64,000 nt of DNA from positions 1,302,001 to 1,366,000 of the forward strand of contig NC_017934.1 in NCBI RefSeq assembly GCF_000147715.2. Reading direction: 5' to 3'. A program made the position numbers and the translations under genes. This document shows, piece by piece, positions 16,923 through 24,434 of this stretch (the stretch's first letter is position 1; every line of letters begins with the position of its first letter). This DNA is from Mesotoga prima MesG1.Ag.4.2 (GTDB taxonomy: Bacteria > Thermotogota > Thermotogae > Petrotogales > Kosmotogaceae). Under the pieces are notes generated by a model. That model worked only from the letters and a program-made list of their open reading frames with translations, ran no database searches and was not told the DNA's origin.

Positions 16923-19095
16923 AAAGCTGAGAGTGGAAGAGATTCTAAAGGATCTCGAACATTATGCACCCAAGAGAAAGGGCTGGACCTGGAGAAAGAA
17001 ACTTCCCGAAGGCACGAAGGTCGATGGCTTCTACTACGACGAGATCTCCGAACCTCTGAAGAAGAGCGTGGGTCTTCCCGCTTCTCACTACTTTGATAAC
17101 ATAGATCCTCAGCCCGATCCCGTTATAACTTCAGAAATAGCTTCTGGAAGATTCGAAGACGATGTCAGGAGAATGAGAATGGCCGCATGGCATGGGGCCG
17201 ATCACATAATGGTAATAAGGACACTTGGCCAGAGCCACATAGACGGCCTAATAGAGGGAACCCCCGAGGGGATCGGTGGTATCCCAATAACGAGAAAGCA
17301 GCTTAGAGCCACACGTAAGGCTCTTGACATTATTGAGGAGGAAGTTGGAAGACCTATAAACTTCCACTCATATGTCAGCGGCGTGGCCGGTCCGGAAATT
17401 GCCGTTCTCTTCGCAGAAGAGGGAGTAAACGGAGCCCACCAGGACCCTCAGTACAACATTCTATACAGGGGGATAAATCCGCTTCGCTCCTTTGTCGATG
17501 CGGCCGTGGCCAAGAAGATTATGGCAAGCGTCGACATGCTCCAGATCGACGGCGCCCATAACGCTAACGCCTCTGCTAAAAAAGCATGGAAGGTTATGCC
17601 GGAACTCCTCGTTCAGCACGCGATCAACTGTGTATTCTCTGTCAAGGCCGGAATGAAAAAGGATTTGATCTCCCTTTCCACGGTTCCACCCGTCGTTTCT
17701 CCGGCTCCTGAGTTCAAGTTGAACTTCATATATGCACTAACTGTTCGCGAACTATTCAAAGAGTACAGGTTCAGAGCGCAGATGAACACGAGATACATCG
17801 AATCCGATCTCGTCGACGCAACCAGAATACATGTTCTAGATACCCTAATATCGAGATTGACCAAAGCCGACATCCAGTCGACGATAACTCCCGACGAAGG
17901 CAGAAACGTCCCCTGGCACGTTAATTCGATCAGAGGGGTAGAAACAGCAAAACATACACTTGTTGCCCTGGATGGAATCAAGGATTTGCTCAAGGTAAAT
18001 GAAGAAGTTGTAAGACCAAACATTCGAGAGCTGAAAATGCGTGCGATTCTTATGATGGAAGAGATACTGGAAGTCGGTGGATACTTCGAGGCGGCGGAGA
18101 AGGGCTTCTTCGTCGATAACGGTCTTTACCCGGAACGAAATGGAGATGGAATAGCAAGACCAAAAGACGGAGGTATAGGAGCAGGCACCGTAATCCCAAG
18201 GGATGCCGATTACTTCGCTCCTGTCTGCGAACACTTTGGATACAACCGGATTCCGGAAGACTTATCCTCTCCCGACGAGCCTATTGGAGCCTGCACTCTC
18301 CACGACCGGTCTAAAATCAAGTATATAGACGAACTAGATGAATCAGACAATGTGAATCTCAGGATCACACAACAGCTCGAGGACAGAGAAAAGCGCTTGA
18401 TATCGCCTGAAGTGGAATGGTGGGGTGACGGATGGGTTCAACTCGACATGACCATTCCAGATGATCCCGAACACTCAGAGGCGGCCGCGATTGAAATCGC
18501 AAAAAGGATGGGCTTCACCGATCCCTCCGTCATAAGCAGGACGGTCCTCCATCCCGTAGAAGGCACATATCTGGAACTCAAGGCGAAAGTCCCATTCAAG
18601 ATCGTGAGAGATTCCTTGCAGCTGCCACAAAAACCCGATCTCTTGAGTGAAGAGGAGATTACCGCCTTCATAGATGAGCATCCCATGAGAGTCGTAGCCG
18701 GCACCGTTGGAAATGATGAACACTCAGTAGGGATAAGGGAGATTCTAGACATCAAACACGGGGGAATCGAAAAGTTCGGCTTCAAATACACATACTTGGG
18801 AACGAGCATTCCTCCTGAAAAGTTCATCGATGCAGCTATCGAAACTGGAGCAGATGCAATTTTGGTTTCGACGATAATAACTCACAACGAAGTGCATGTA
18901 GACAATATGACGAAGATTGCGCAACTAGCTGTTGAAAAAGGCGTAAGGGACAAGGTCATAATTATTTCTGGAGGAACTCAAATAACGAATGACCTTGCAG
19001 TTTCCTGCGGAATGGACGCTGGCTTTGGCCGCGGAACGAAGGGCATTCACGTAGCCTCTTTCCTTGTGAAGAAGAAACGCGAGCTACTTGGATAG
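16906..19095 (+). CDS. oraE: D-ornithine 4,5-aminomutase, E (cobalamin/PLP) subunit
   Basis: Large catalytic subunit of 729 residues. An N-terminal TIM barrel holds PLP and substrate. The C-terminal Rossmann-like domain binds adenosylcobalamin base-off through the DxHxxG motif, visible as D604-E-H606-S-V-G609. The length matches clostridial OraE. It produces 2,4-diaminopentanoate for Ord, encoded at the head of the operon. No ornithine racemase (needed to make the D-isomer from L-ornithine) and no cobalamin riboswitch is visible nearby. A hairpin follows the stop codon. Confidence 0.95.
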   Translation: MLPVNEKLRVEEILKDLEHYAPKRKGWTWRKKLPEGTKVDGFYYDEISEPLKKSVGLPASHYFDNIDPQPDPVITSEIASGRFEDDVRRMRMAAWHGADHIMVIRTLGQSHIDGLIEGTPEGIGGIPITRKQLRATRKALDIIEEEVGRPINFHSYVSGVAGPEIAVLFAEEGVNGAHQDPQYNILYRGINPLRSFVDAAVAKKIMASVDMLQIDGAHNANASAKKAWKVMPELLVQHAINCVFSVKAGMKKDLISLSTVPPVVSPAPEFKLNFIYALTVRELFKEYRFRAQMNTRYIESDLVDATRIHVLDTLISRLTKADIQSTITPDEGRNVPWHVNSIRGVETAKHTLVALDGIKDLLKVNEEVVRPNIRELKMRAILMMEEILEVGGYFEAAEKGFFVDNGLYPERNGDGIARPKDGGIGAGTVIPRDADYFAPVCEHFGYNRIPEDLSSPDEPIGACTLHDRSKIKYIDELDESDNVNLRITQQLEDREKRLISPEVEWWGDGWVQLDMTIPDDPEHSEAAAIEIAKRMGFTDPSVISRTVLHPVEGTYLELKAKVPFKIVRDSLQLPQKPDLLSEEEITAFIDEHPMRVVAGTVGNDEHSVGIREILDIKHGGIEKFGFKYTYLGTSIPPEKFIDAAIETGADAILVSTIITHNEVHVDNMTKIAQLAVEKGVRDKVIIISGGTQITNDLAVSCGMDAGFGRGTKGIHVASFLVKKKRELLG

Positions 19096-19111
19096 AATCG
19101 AGTCAATATCG

Positions 19112-19136
19112 AAGGCGGCATGCGCCGCCTTCTTTG
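19112..19136 (+). terminator. Hairpin terminator after the ornithine operon
   Basis: AAGGCGGC, loop ATGC and GCCGCCTT form a perfect 8-bp GC-rich stem at 19112-19131, followed by a short T-rich run (CTTTG). It lies 16 bases after the oraE stop and separates that operon from the next gene. Confidence 0.7.
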
Positions 19137-19152
19137 CGTTATACTTGAAAAG

Positions 19153-20136
19153 ATGACTGAACAGATAGAGAATTCCATAAACAACACGATAAATGAGATT
19201 AAAGAATTAGCCGGCAAGGACAGACTCACAGTGGCCTTCTCAGGAGGCCTTGATTCAACCCTAGTTGCCTACTTGGCTTTGCACGCTCTTGGACGTGATC
19301 GAGTCAAATTGATAAACGTTTGCTTCGGCCCTTACTCATACAGTAGAGGACTAGAAATTGTTGCATCCCTGGCAGAGAGGCTGGACCTAAGACTTGAGTT
19401 TACGCCGGGCTATGAAGCTCAGGAGAACGTTTGGAAGCGTGGTCCCTCATGCAATCGATGTACCAGATTGGCCAAACTGCCGGCCGTTAGATCGGGAGTT
19501 CTCGGCCTTGTTGCGACTGGGGCCAACCAGTCGGACACCTGGGGAAAGACGGGAATTGTGATCAAGGATGGTTTTTACGCGCCTTTGAGAAATTGGACCA
19601 AGGCTGAGATAGAAGAAGCGCTTTCTTATCTTAATATCGAGGTCCCAAAGATTGGCGAGGCACCCGTGAGGGAAGGCTGCAAGTTGAAACACCTGTTGAA
19701 AATTATGGCCAAACCTTCCTATCACGGATATTCGGTTGCGATTTCAAATGAGATTTTGCTGGATGAATTAGATGATTTCTCACATACTCTGGCAAACGTA
19801 AAGATAATCGGTCCGCTCTCTAAGAACGTTGCACTGATAAATGTCAGTCCCCTTCCATCGGAAAGAAAGAGAGGTAGGATCGCGACTTCCCTGGAGTCGC
19901 TTGATTCGATCGATGAAGTTAGATGGGTAGAGGGTCCCATGGTGCTCAAGATCATTGCCAATCCGGGATTGTTCAACAGCCCCGAAGCGAGAGAATGGGT
20001 TCTGAACGGAAGGCTGGCACCGGAGTTTGCATTTCCGATCCATGCCAGGTGGGTGAAGTCAAAAAACAACAGGCTCGAGACTTTTCAGGTAATAGACTGC
20101 TGGAGGTTGGAAGATGATTCGGCTCATAGTTATTGA
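19153..20136 (+). CDS. PP-loop ATP pyrophosphatase, LarE-like sulfur transferase
   Basis: N-type ATP pyrophosphatase with the PP-loop AFSGGLDST (residues 28-36 from this start). It resembles LarE, which donates sulfur to the nickel-pincer cofactor of lactate racemase. Cysteines C100-x2-C103 and C176 stand in the arrangement described for Fe-S-cluster LarE proteins rather than the single sacrificial cysteine type. About 130 C-terminal residues are unlike the core and unassigned. I start at ATG 19153, because the ATG at 19120 lies in the loop of the preceding terminator. A TATACT box at 19140-19145 is so close to this ATG that a leaderless message is possible. LarB/LarC partners are not in the window; a tRNA-thiolation role is the main alternative. 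Confidence 0.72.
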   Translation: MTEQIENSINNTINEIKELAGKDRLTVAFSGGLDSTLVAYLALHALGRDRVKLINVCFGPYSYSRGLEIVASLAERLDLRLEFTPGYEAQENVWKRGPSCNRCTRLAKLPAVRSGVLGLVATGANQSDTWGKTGIVIKDGFYAPLRNWTKAEIEEALSYLNIEVPKIGEAPVREGCKLKHLLKIMAKPSYHGYSVAISNEILLDELDDFSHTLANVKIIGPLSKNVALINVSPLPSERKRGRIATSLESLDSIDEVRWVEGPMVLKIIANPGLFNSPEAREWVLNGRLAPEFAFPIHARWVKSKNNRLETFQVIDCWRLEDDSAHSY

Positions 20137-20956
20137 TCTCGACGGTACTCTACTAAATGATGAGAAGAAAATCTCTCAGGAAAATGAAAATGCTATACGC
20201 TGCGCTCTCGAAATGGGAATTGCGGTTTCAATATCCACAGGAAGAAGCTACGTTTCAGGCCATGAGTATGTTGAGCAGCTTGGAATCGATGTCCCTGTCT
20301 CTTATCAGAACGGCGCTCTGGTAACTTTCGGCCATGGAGAAGAGATCAAGGTGATTTCAAGGTCTGTCCTCGATCCCAGCAAGGCAAGGATGATATACAA
20401 AAGAGCAACACAAAAGAGTCTGAATACTCTGGTCTTCTTTGACTTCTTCACACTTCCCGATATCTCTACCGTTGGGCCATACGATTCCCCTTACAGGGAG
20501 TACTACAGGCATAACAAGTACCGCATGGTATTTGAAGAGAATCCGCTAAAGAGAATCTCAAACGACGGAATTCCAGAAATTGCTGTAGAAGGCAAAGAAT
20601 CCTTGATCAGAGACCTTATTCTTGAGTCGAATTCCCATCTTGAAAACGTCACTGTAGTTAAGAACGACTCCCTTGAAGATCACGCATTCTACGAGTTCTT
20701 TGGACCGGGCGTTGGAAAAGAGAAAGGTCTTAGGCACATACTCGATTATCTCAATCTAGACTGGGATAGTGTAGCTCACATAGGTGATAACTACAACGAT
20801 TTGGAGGTATTGAAGAAAGCGGCTTTGCCGATCGTAATGGCTAATGGTCCACTTGGTGTCAAGAAACACGCGAGTTTTGTCACAGATAGAGACAACAACA
20901 GCGGAGGTGTGGCAGAAGCAATAGAAAGAATCCTCCGAACCAGGGGTGAACTGTAG
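20114..20956 (+). CDS. HAD-superfamily phosphatase, Cof type
   Basis: Haloacid-dehalogenase phosphatase of 280 residues in the Cof/YbiV group, which hydrolyses sugar phosphates and related small substrates. Motif I is VIDLDGTLLND with the nucleophile Asp, motif II is SISTGR, and motif IV is IGDNYNDLEVL. The cap domain lies in the middle, as in type IIB enzymes. The start, behind TGGAGG, overlaps the LarE-like gene by 23 bases; the stop overlaps lnt by one base. The substrate cannot be predicted. Confidence 0.88.
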   Translation: MIRLIVIDLDGTLLNDEKKISQENENAIRCALEMGIAVSISTGRSYVSGHEYVEQLGIDVPVSYQNGALVTFGHGEEIKVISRSVLDPSKARMIYKRATQKSLNTLVFFDFFTLPDISTVGPYDSPYREYYRHNKYRMVFEENPLKRISNDGIPEIAVEGKESLIRDLILESNSHLENVTVVKNDSLEDHAFYEFFGPGVGKEKGLRHILDYLNLDWDSVAHIGDNYNDLEVLKKAALPIVMANGPLGVKKHASFVTDRDNNSGGVAEAIERILRTRGEL

Positions 20957-22455
20957 TGGTCCTAGTTCTTGTTTCAGCCGTTCTCACTGCACTGGCCATG
21001 CCGGGAATGCTTTGGGGGTACTTGATATGGGTCGCCCTGATCCCTTTATTCATGGCAATGAAAGATGTATCACCCCTAAAGGGGGCTTTGAGAGCCTTCG
21101 TCTGGGGCTTTGTATACCTTCTTCTAACCCATTACTGGCTGCTCCCAGTGTTGACAGTGAACGTTCCCGAAGTACTGAATTCATTCCCAAATTTCATAGG
21201 GGTCGTCGTCTTCTTCTTGATGGGAATTGTAATGGCCGTTCCCTTTCTAGTATTTGGTCTAGTTTATGGTTTGTATCAGAGATTCTTCGACAGATACCCG
21301 GTTCTTCTAGCTCTTTTTGCCGCTTCATTCTTTACGGTTACAGAATATCTGAGAGAGATCGGCCCGCTCGGCTTCACTAACGGGAGACTCTCTGATGCGC
21401 TTTTAAATGGGCAGCAGGGAATCTCTCAGTTACTTACTATTGGTGGGCCTCTCCTTCTTGTGTTCATTATAGTTTTCGTAAATCACTATCTTTGCTATCT
21501 CTTCGTAAACAGAACAAGAGACAGAGCAATTCTTATTGTCGTTTCAGTGGCAATCGTAGCCCTAGTTAATGCGGCTATTGCTGCCCTCGTTCCGATTCCC
21601 CATTCCTCAAGCAAATATGAAAGCACTCTCTATGCTCTACAGACAAACATATCGATGCAGATGAAGTACTACCAGCCACCGGATGAAACTCTGGCAGTCG
21701 TATCACGAGCACTCAGAGAGATTCCGGAGGGCTCCGTCGTGATTTTGCCGGAGGCAACCTTCATGAGCGACATAAGAAGAAACTCAACCGGAACCCAGCT
21801 GCAGCAGATTGCGCAGGAAAGAAATCTGAAGATTTTGATCGGTTTCCCCACCTACAACGATCACAACTACAATCAGGTGAGATTTGTTACTGCAGAGGGC
21901 TTTTCCGATGAATACTATGCAAAGATCCAGCTTACCCCGTTCGTAGAGTCTCTTCCTTGGCCCAAAGTATTTGGTGTATTCAGTTTCCTAAAATTCCTTG
22001 ACTTTTTTGATGCCGGAGAAGAGTTTACGATCTTCTCGGTCGATGAACATCGCATAGGAGCTCAGATCTGCTTTGATTCGCTATACAGTAACGTCGCCAG
22101 AGGGCTTACTCTGAACGGCGCAAATGTGATCGTGACGGCGACAAATGATGGCTGGTTCGATATTTCAACTGCTCTGAATCAGCATTTCTCAAAAAGCATC
22201 GCAAGAGCGATAGAAAATAGAAGATACGTCATTCAGGTATCCAACACAGGAATATCTGCAATAATCGACCCCTATGGTCGAATCGTCAAGCGTTTGCCGA
22301 CCTCTAAGGAGTTGAATGCAGATTACGTTATTGGCGAATTCCAGTATATTCCCACGGTCAAAACTACACTGTACACCAGGTTTGGAAACTGGTTCTTCTG
22401 GTTCTCACTATTTCTGGGAATAGCATTGATAATACTTGGAGGTGTTGTTCTTTGA
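20956..22455 (+). CDS. lnt: Apolipoprotein N-acyltransferase
   Basis: Inner-membrane enzyme adding the third acyl chain to lipoproteins, consistent with an envelope that has an outer membrane-like toga. Several hydrophobic helices fill residues 1-210. They are followed by a nitrilase/CN-hydrolase domain with the catalytic triad Glu near 265 (ILPEATF), Lys near 322 (YYAKIQL) and Cys near 372 (AQICFDS), and a final transmembrane helix. The 499-residue length is typical. The GTG start overlaps the previous stop by one base. Confidence 0.9.
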   Translation: MVLVLVSAVLTALAMPGMLWGYLIWVALIPLFMAMKDVSPLKGALRAFVWGFVYLLLTHYWLLPVLTVNVPEVLNSFPNFIGVVVFFLMGIVMAVPFLVFGLVYGLYQRFFDRYPVLLALFAASFFTVTEYLREIGPLGFTNGRLSDALLNGQQGISQLLTIGGPLLLVFIIVFVNHYLCYLFVNRTRDRAILIVVSVAIVALVNAAIAALVPIPHSSSKYESTLYALQTNISMQMKYYQPPDETLAVVSRALREIPEGSVVILPEATFMSDIRRNSTGTQLQQIAQERNLKILIGFPTYNDHNYNQVRFVTAEGFSDEYYAKIQLTPFVESLPWPKVFGVFSFLKFLDFFDAGEEFTIFSVDEHRIGAQICFDSLYSNVARGLTLNGANVIVTATNDGWFDISTALNQHFSKSIARAIENRRYVIQVSNTGISAIIDPYGRIVKRLPTSKELNADYVIGEFQYIPTVKTTLYTRFGNWFFWFSLFLGIALIILGGVVL

Positions 22456-22865
22456 TCTACAAAGAGAACGCAAAGAAGATCCTAGAGACTTTCAAAACAG
22501 TAGTTGTCGTTGGTTTCTCGAAGAGTCCCGAAAAGGCCGCCAATTATGTCCCGACCTATCTAATTGAAATGGGATTTCGGATAGTACCTGTCAACCCAAG
22601 TATGGAAGAGTACAGCGGCTTAAAAGTCTACCCTGATCTCGAAGCCGTTGTGGCAGATGGGATAGAACTTGAAGTAGTTGAAATCTTCAGACCCTCTGAA
22701 GAGGCCGAGTCCATCGCCTTGAAGGCAATAGAACTAGGCGCCAAAGCAGTCTGGCTCCAAAAAGGCATTTATAGTGAAAAAGCTCAGTTAGCTGCAGACG
22801 AAAACGGCGTCCTTTATGTAGAGGACCTCTGCATGTTTGAAGAACATAGAAGAATATCTCTTTGA
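22452..22865 (+). CDS. CoA-binding domain protein (YccU-like)
   Basis: A 137-residue protein that is a single CoA-binding Rossmann domain, as in the small YccU/YneT family related to the N-terminus of succinyl-CoA synthetase alpha. Signatures are VVVVGFSKSPEKAANYVP at the nucleotide loop, FRIVPVNPS and AVWLQKGIYS. The precise function in this family is unknown. The TTG start overlaps the lnt stop, with GGAGG just upstream. It is the last gene before the repeat island. Confidence 0.85.
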   Translation: MIYKENAKKILETFKTVVVVGFSKSPEKAANYVPTYLIEMGFRIVPVNPSMEEYSGLKVYPDLEAVVADGIELEVVEIFRPSEEAESIALKAIELGAKAVWLQKGIYSEKAQLAADENGVLYVEDLCMFEEHRRISL

Positions 22866-22994
22866 AAACGTATCGTGTTCGCAGCTATGGGTAGGCGATC
22901 GAAAAGAGCACAAATTACACTTTTTTCTGAAGCAGATTATCCTCGACTCCTTAGCAAGTTAGGCTGCTTCGCAGAAAGCCTTCTCAGGTCAACC

Positions 22995-23077
22995 GTCAAC
23001 GGTTCTCCGTCATCCGAAATCAGCAGATTGGCAAGAGTTTAAGTGATGCGGCGAAGAACATCGCCAGAAGTGATGCT
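22995..23077 (+). repeat. Dispersed repeat segment 1, island A copy
   Basis: This 83-base segment, from GTCAACGG to GATGCT, matches the reverse complement of 48149-48231 over the same 83 bases without gaps; about five in six positions agree by eye. The core AAGTGATGCGGCGAAGAACA is identical. It has no open frame of note. Confidence 0.8.
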
Positions 23078-23503
23078 ACCATAAAACATTAGACGCAAGG
23101 CGCCGAAAATCATCGGCGGTCGCAATGCCCGCTTCGCGGGGAAGACCTGCGTAGCCAGTCTGCTTCGCAGGCCAGTCACCTTTGGTGGTCAGTCTCGCTT
23201 TGGCGAGCCAGTTCCGCTTCGAGGGCCACAATATCCGCTGAGCGCTGCGAAGAGCCGTCCTTTATTGCCCGTCCAAGACTATGGATCCGTGCTTTTCAAG
23301 ACCCATGATCCTGAAATGAATTCAGTGACAGCGTAAGGTAACTTCGAATGCGGAAAATCTCGCCATTCTGAACTTGGTTCAGAATCCTGCTCTCAGAACC
23401 ACTGTGCGCTTAGCCACAACCCGCTGTTCGCTGCAAAGAGCCGTCCTTCGTACATCGTCCCAGATCATGGACCCGTCCTCCACCGAGAGGATCAAAACCT
23501 AGA

Positions 23504-23522
23504 TCCCGAAACAAGTTCGGGA
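23504..23522. repeat. 19-bp palindromic repeat
   Basis: TCCCGAA and TTCGGGA arms flank the loop ACAAG. The same unit occurs in variant form (TCCCGGA / TCCGGGA) at 23775-23793 and 24081-24099, and with loop CTTGT (opposite orientation) at 47605, 47824 and 48051. Flanking bases AGA and TGAC are shared. It resembles REP-type intergenic palindromes. Confidence 0.8.
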
Positions 23523-23768
23523 TGACAATATTGGGCAATCAAGAGAACATCACATTCTATCTGAATTTGTTTTGGCATCCAGTTCTTGCATTATGACTTC
23601 AGTTCCGCTTTTTGCAGCTGATCTTTTGCTCTTTCCAGCGTTGAGCATCTTTTAGCGAGCGGTGACCGGCTCTCCTCGGCGAACGGATAACCGTCCAACG
23701 GCCAACCAGTTCCTTAGCTCTTTCCTACCACGTACCCGCTACCCCCAACCCCGGTTTTTCAAAAAAAG

Positions 23769-23946
23769 CCTAGATCCCGGATCAAGTCCGGGATGACAGA
23801 GAGAGGGATTCCCACAAACCGATGTCGGGATAACTTCCTCATTTGCATTGAAACCCTGAATTGATTGCCGTTTCTCTTCACGAGACCCCATACCCTGTAA
23901 TCGATACCCCGCCCCTCGCGTCATCTGAACTTGTTTCAGCATCTCG
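23769..23946 (+). repeat. 178-bp direct repeat, copy 1
   Basis: This segment is repeated at 24075-24252 with an exact offset of 306 bases, no gaps and five mismatches that I can count. It starts with the palindrome TCCCGGA..TCCGGGA and ends with a second palindromic motif, CTGAACTTGTTTCAG. Confidence 0.9.
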
Positions 23947-23956
23947 ATCTAAGAGC

Positions 23957-24058
23957 CGCTGGACGCCGATGAAAACCGCGTCCCAGTCAACGGTCCACCG
24001 TCCCCGCCAAGAAGCACCGGTTCTTCGTTCCGACGCTGCGCGTCCAAGTTCTTCGTTC
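23957..24058 (+). repeat. Dispersed repeat segment 2, island A copy
   Basis: This segment matches the reverse complement of about 47375-47478; roughly nine in ten positions agree by eye over its first 90 bases. The stretch ACCGGTTCTTCGTTCCGACG is identical in both. It lies between the two copies of the 178-bp direct repeat. Confidence 0.85.
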
Positions 24059-24074
24059 TTCAATAAGATCGACA

Positions 24075-24252
24075 CCTAGATCCCGGATCAAGTCCGGGAT
24101 GACAGAGAGAGGGATTCCCATAAACCGCTGTCGGGATAACTTCCTCATTTGCATTGAAACCCTGAATTGATTGCCGTTTCTCTTCACGAGACCCCATACC
24201 CCGTAATCGATACCCCGCCCCTCGCGTCATCTGAGCTTGTTTCAGCATTTCG
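24075..24252 (+). repeat. 178-bp direct repeat, copy 2
   Basis: Second copy of the duplication at 23769-23946, nearly identical, which suggests a recent event. It ends about 180 bases before the insertion sequence. Confidence 0.9.
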
Positions 24253-24434
24253 TTCCCTCCACAAGATCAGGCGAGAATGACCATTATCGAAGGGGAGCTC
24301 CGGTATGAGAGCATAGCGGGAAGGGGGGAAAGCAATTGCCTTAAGAAGTAGGCTGCTTTTTTCTTTTTTACAGCAATAAGCGTGTAATTTCTTGAGAGTG
24401 CAGCATTATTGTTCAAACTCCTATTCAACCTGCA

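Larger units (their letters stand above)
22866..24434. repeat. Gene-free repeat island A
   Basis: About 1.57 kb without a credible gene between the CoA-binding gene and the insertion sequence. It is a mosaic of degenerate palindromes, a 178-bp direct duplication, and two segments (22995-23077 and 23957-24058) that recur in reverse complement in the island at 47.3-48.3 kb. Short open frames here, which read as CHPGLDPGSR-like peptides, are translations of the palindromes and not genes. Near 24340-24367 an imperfect AGCA..GCCT / AGGC.TGCT hairpin with a T run could act as a terminator. I see no RNA gene. Confidence 0.85.

Noticed and set aside
20946-21380. A 144-codon frame overlapping the start of lnt
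   Set aside because: Same-strand shadow; lnt has the conserved membrane helices and catalytic triad.
23739-24248. Several 60-72-codon frames in repeat island A
   Set aside because: They arise from palindromes and the 178-bp duplication on both strands; near-identical false peptides come from both copies.
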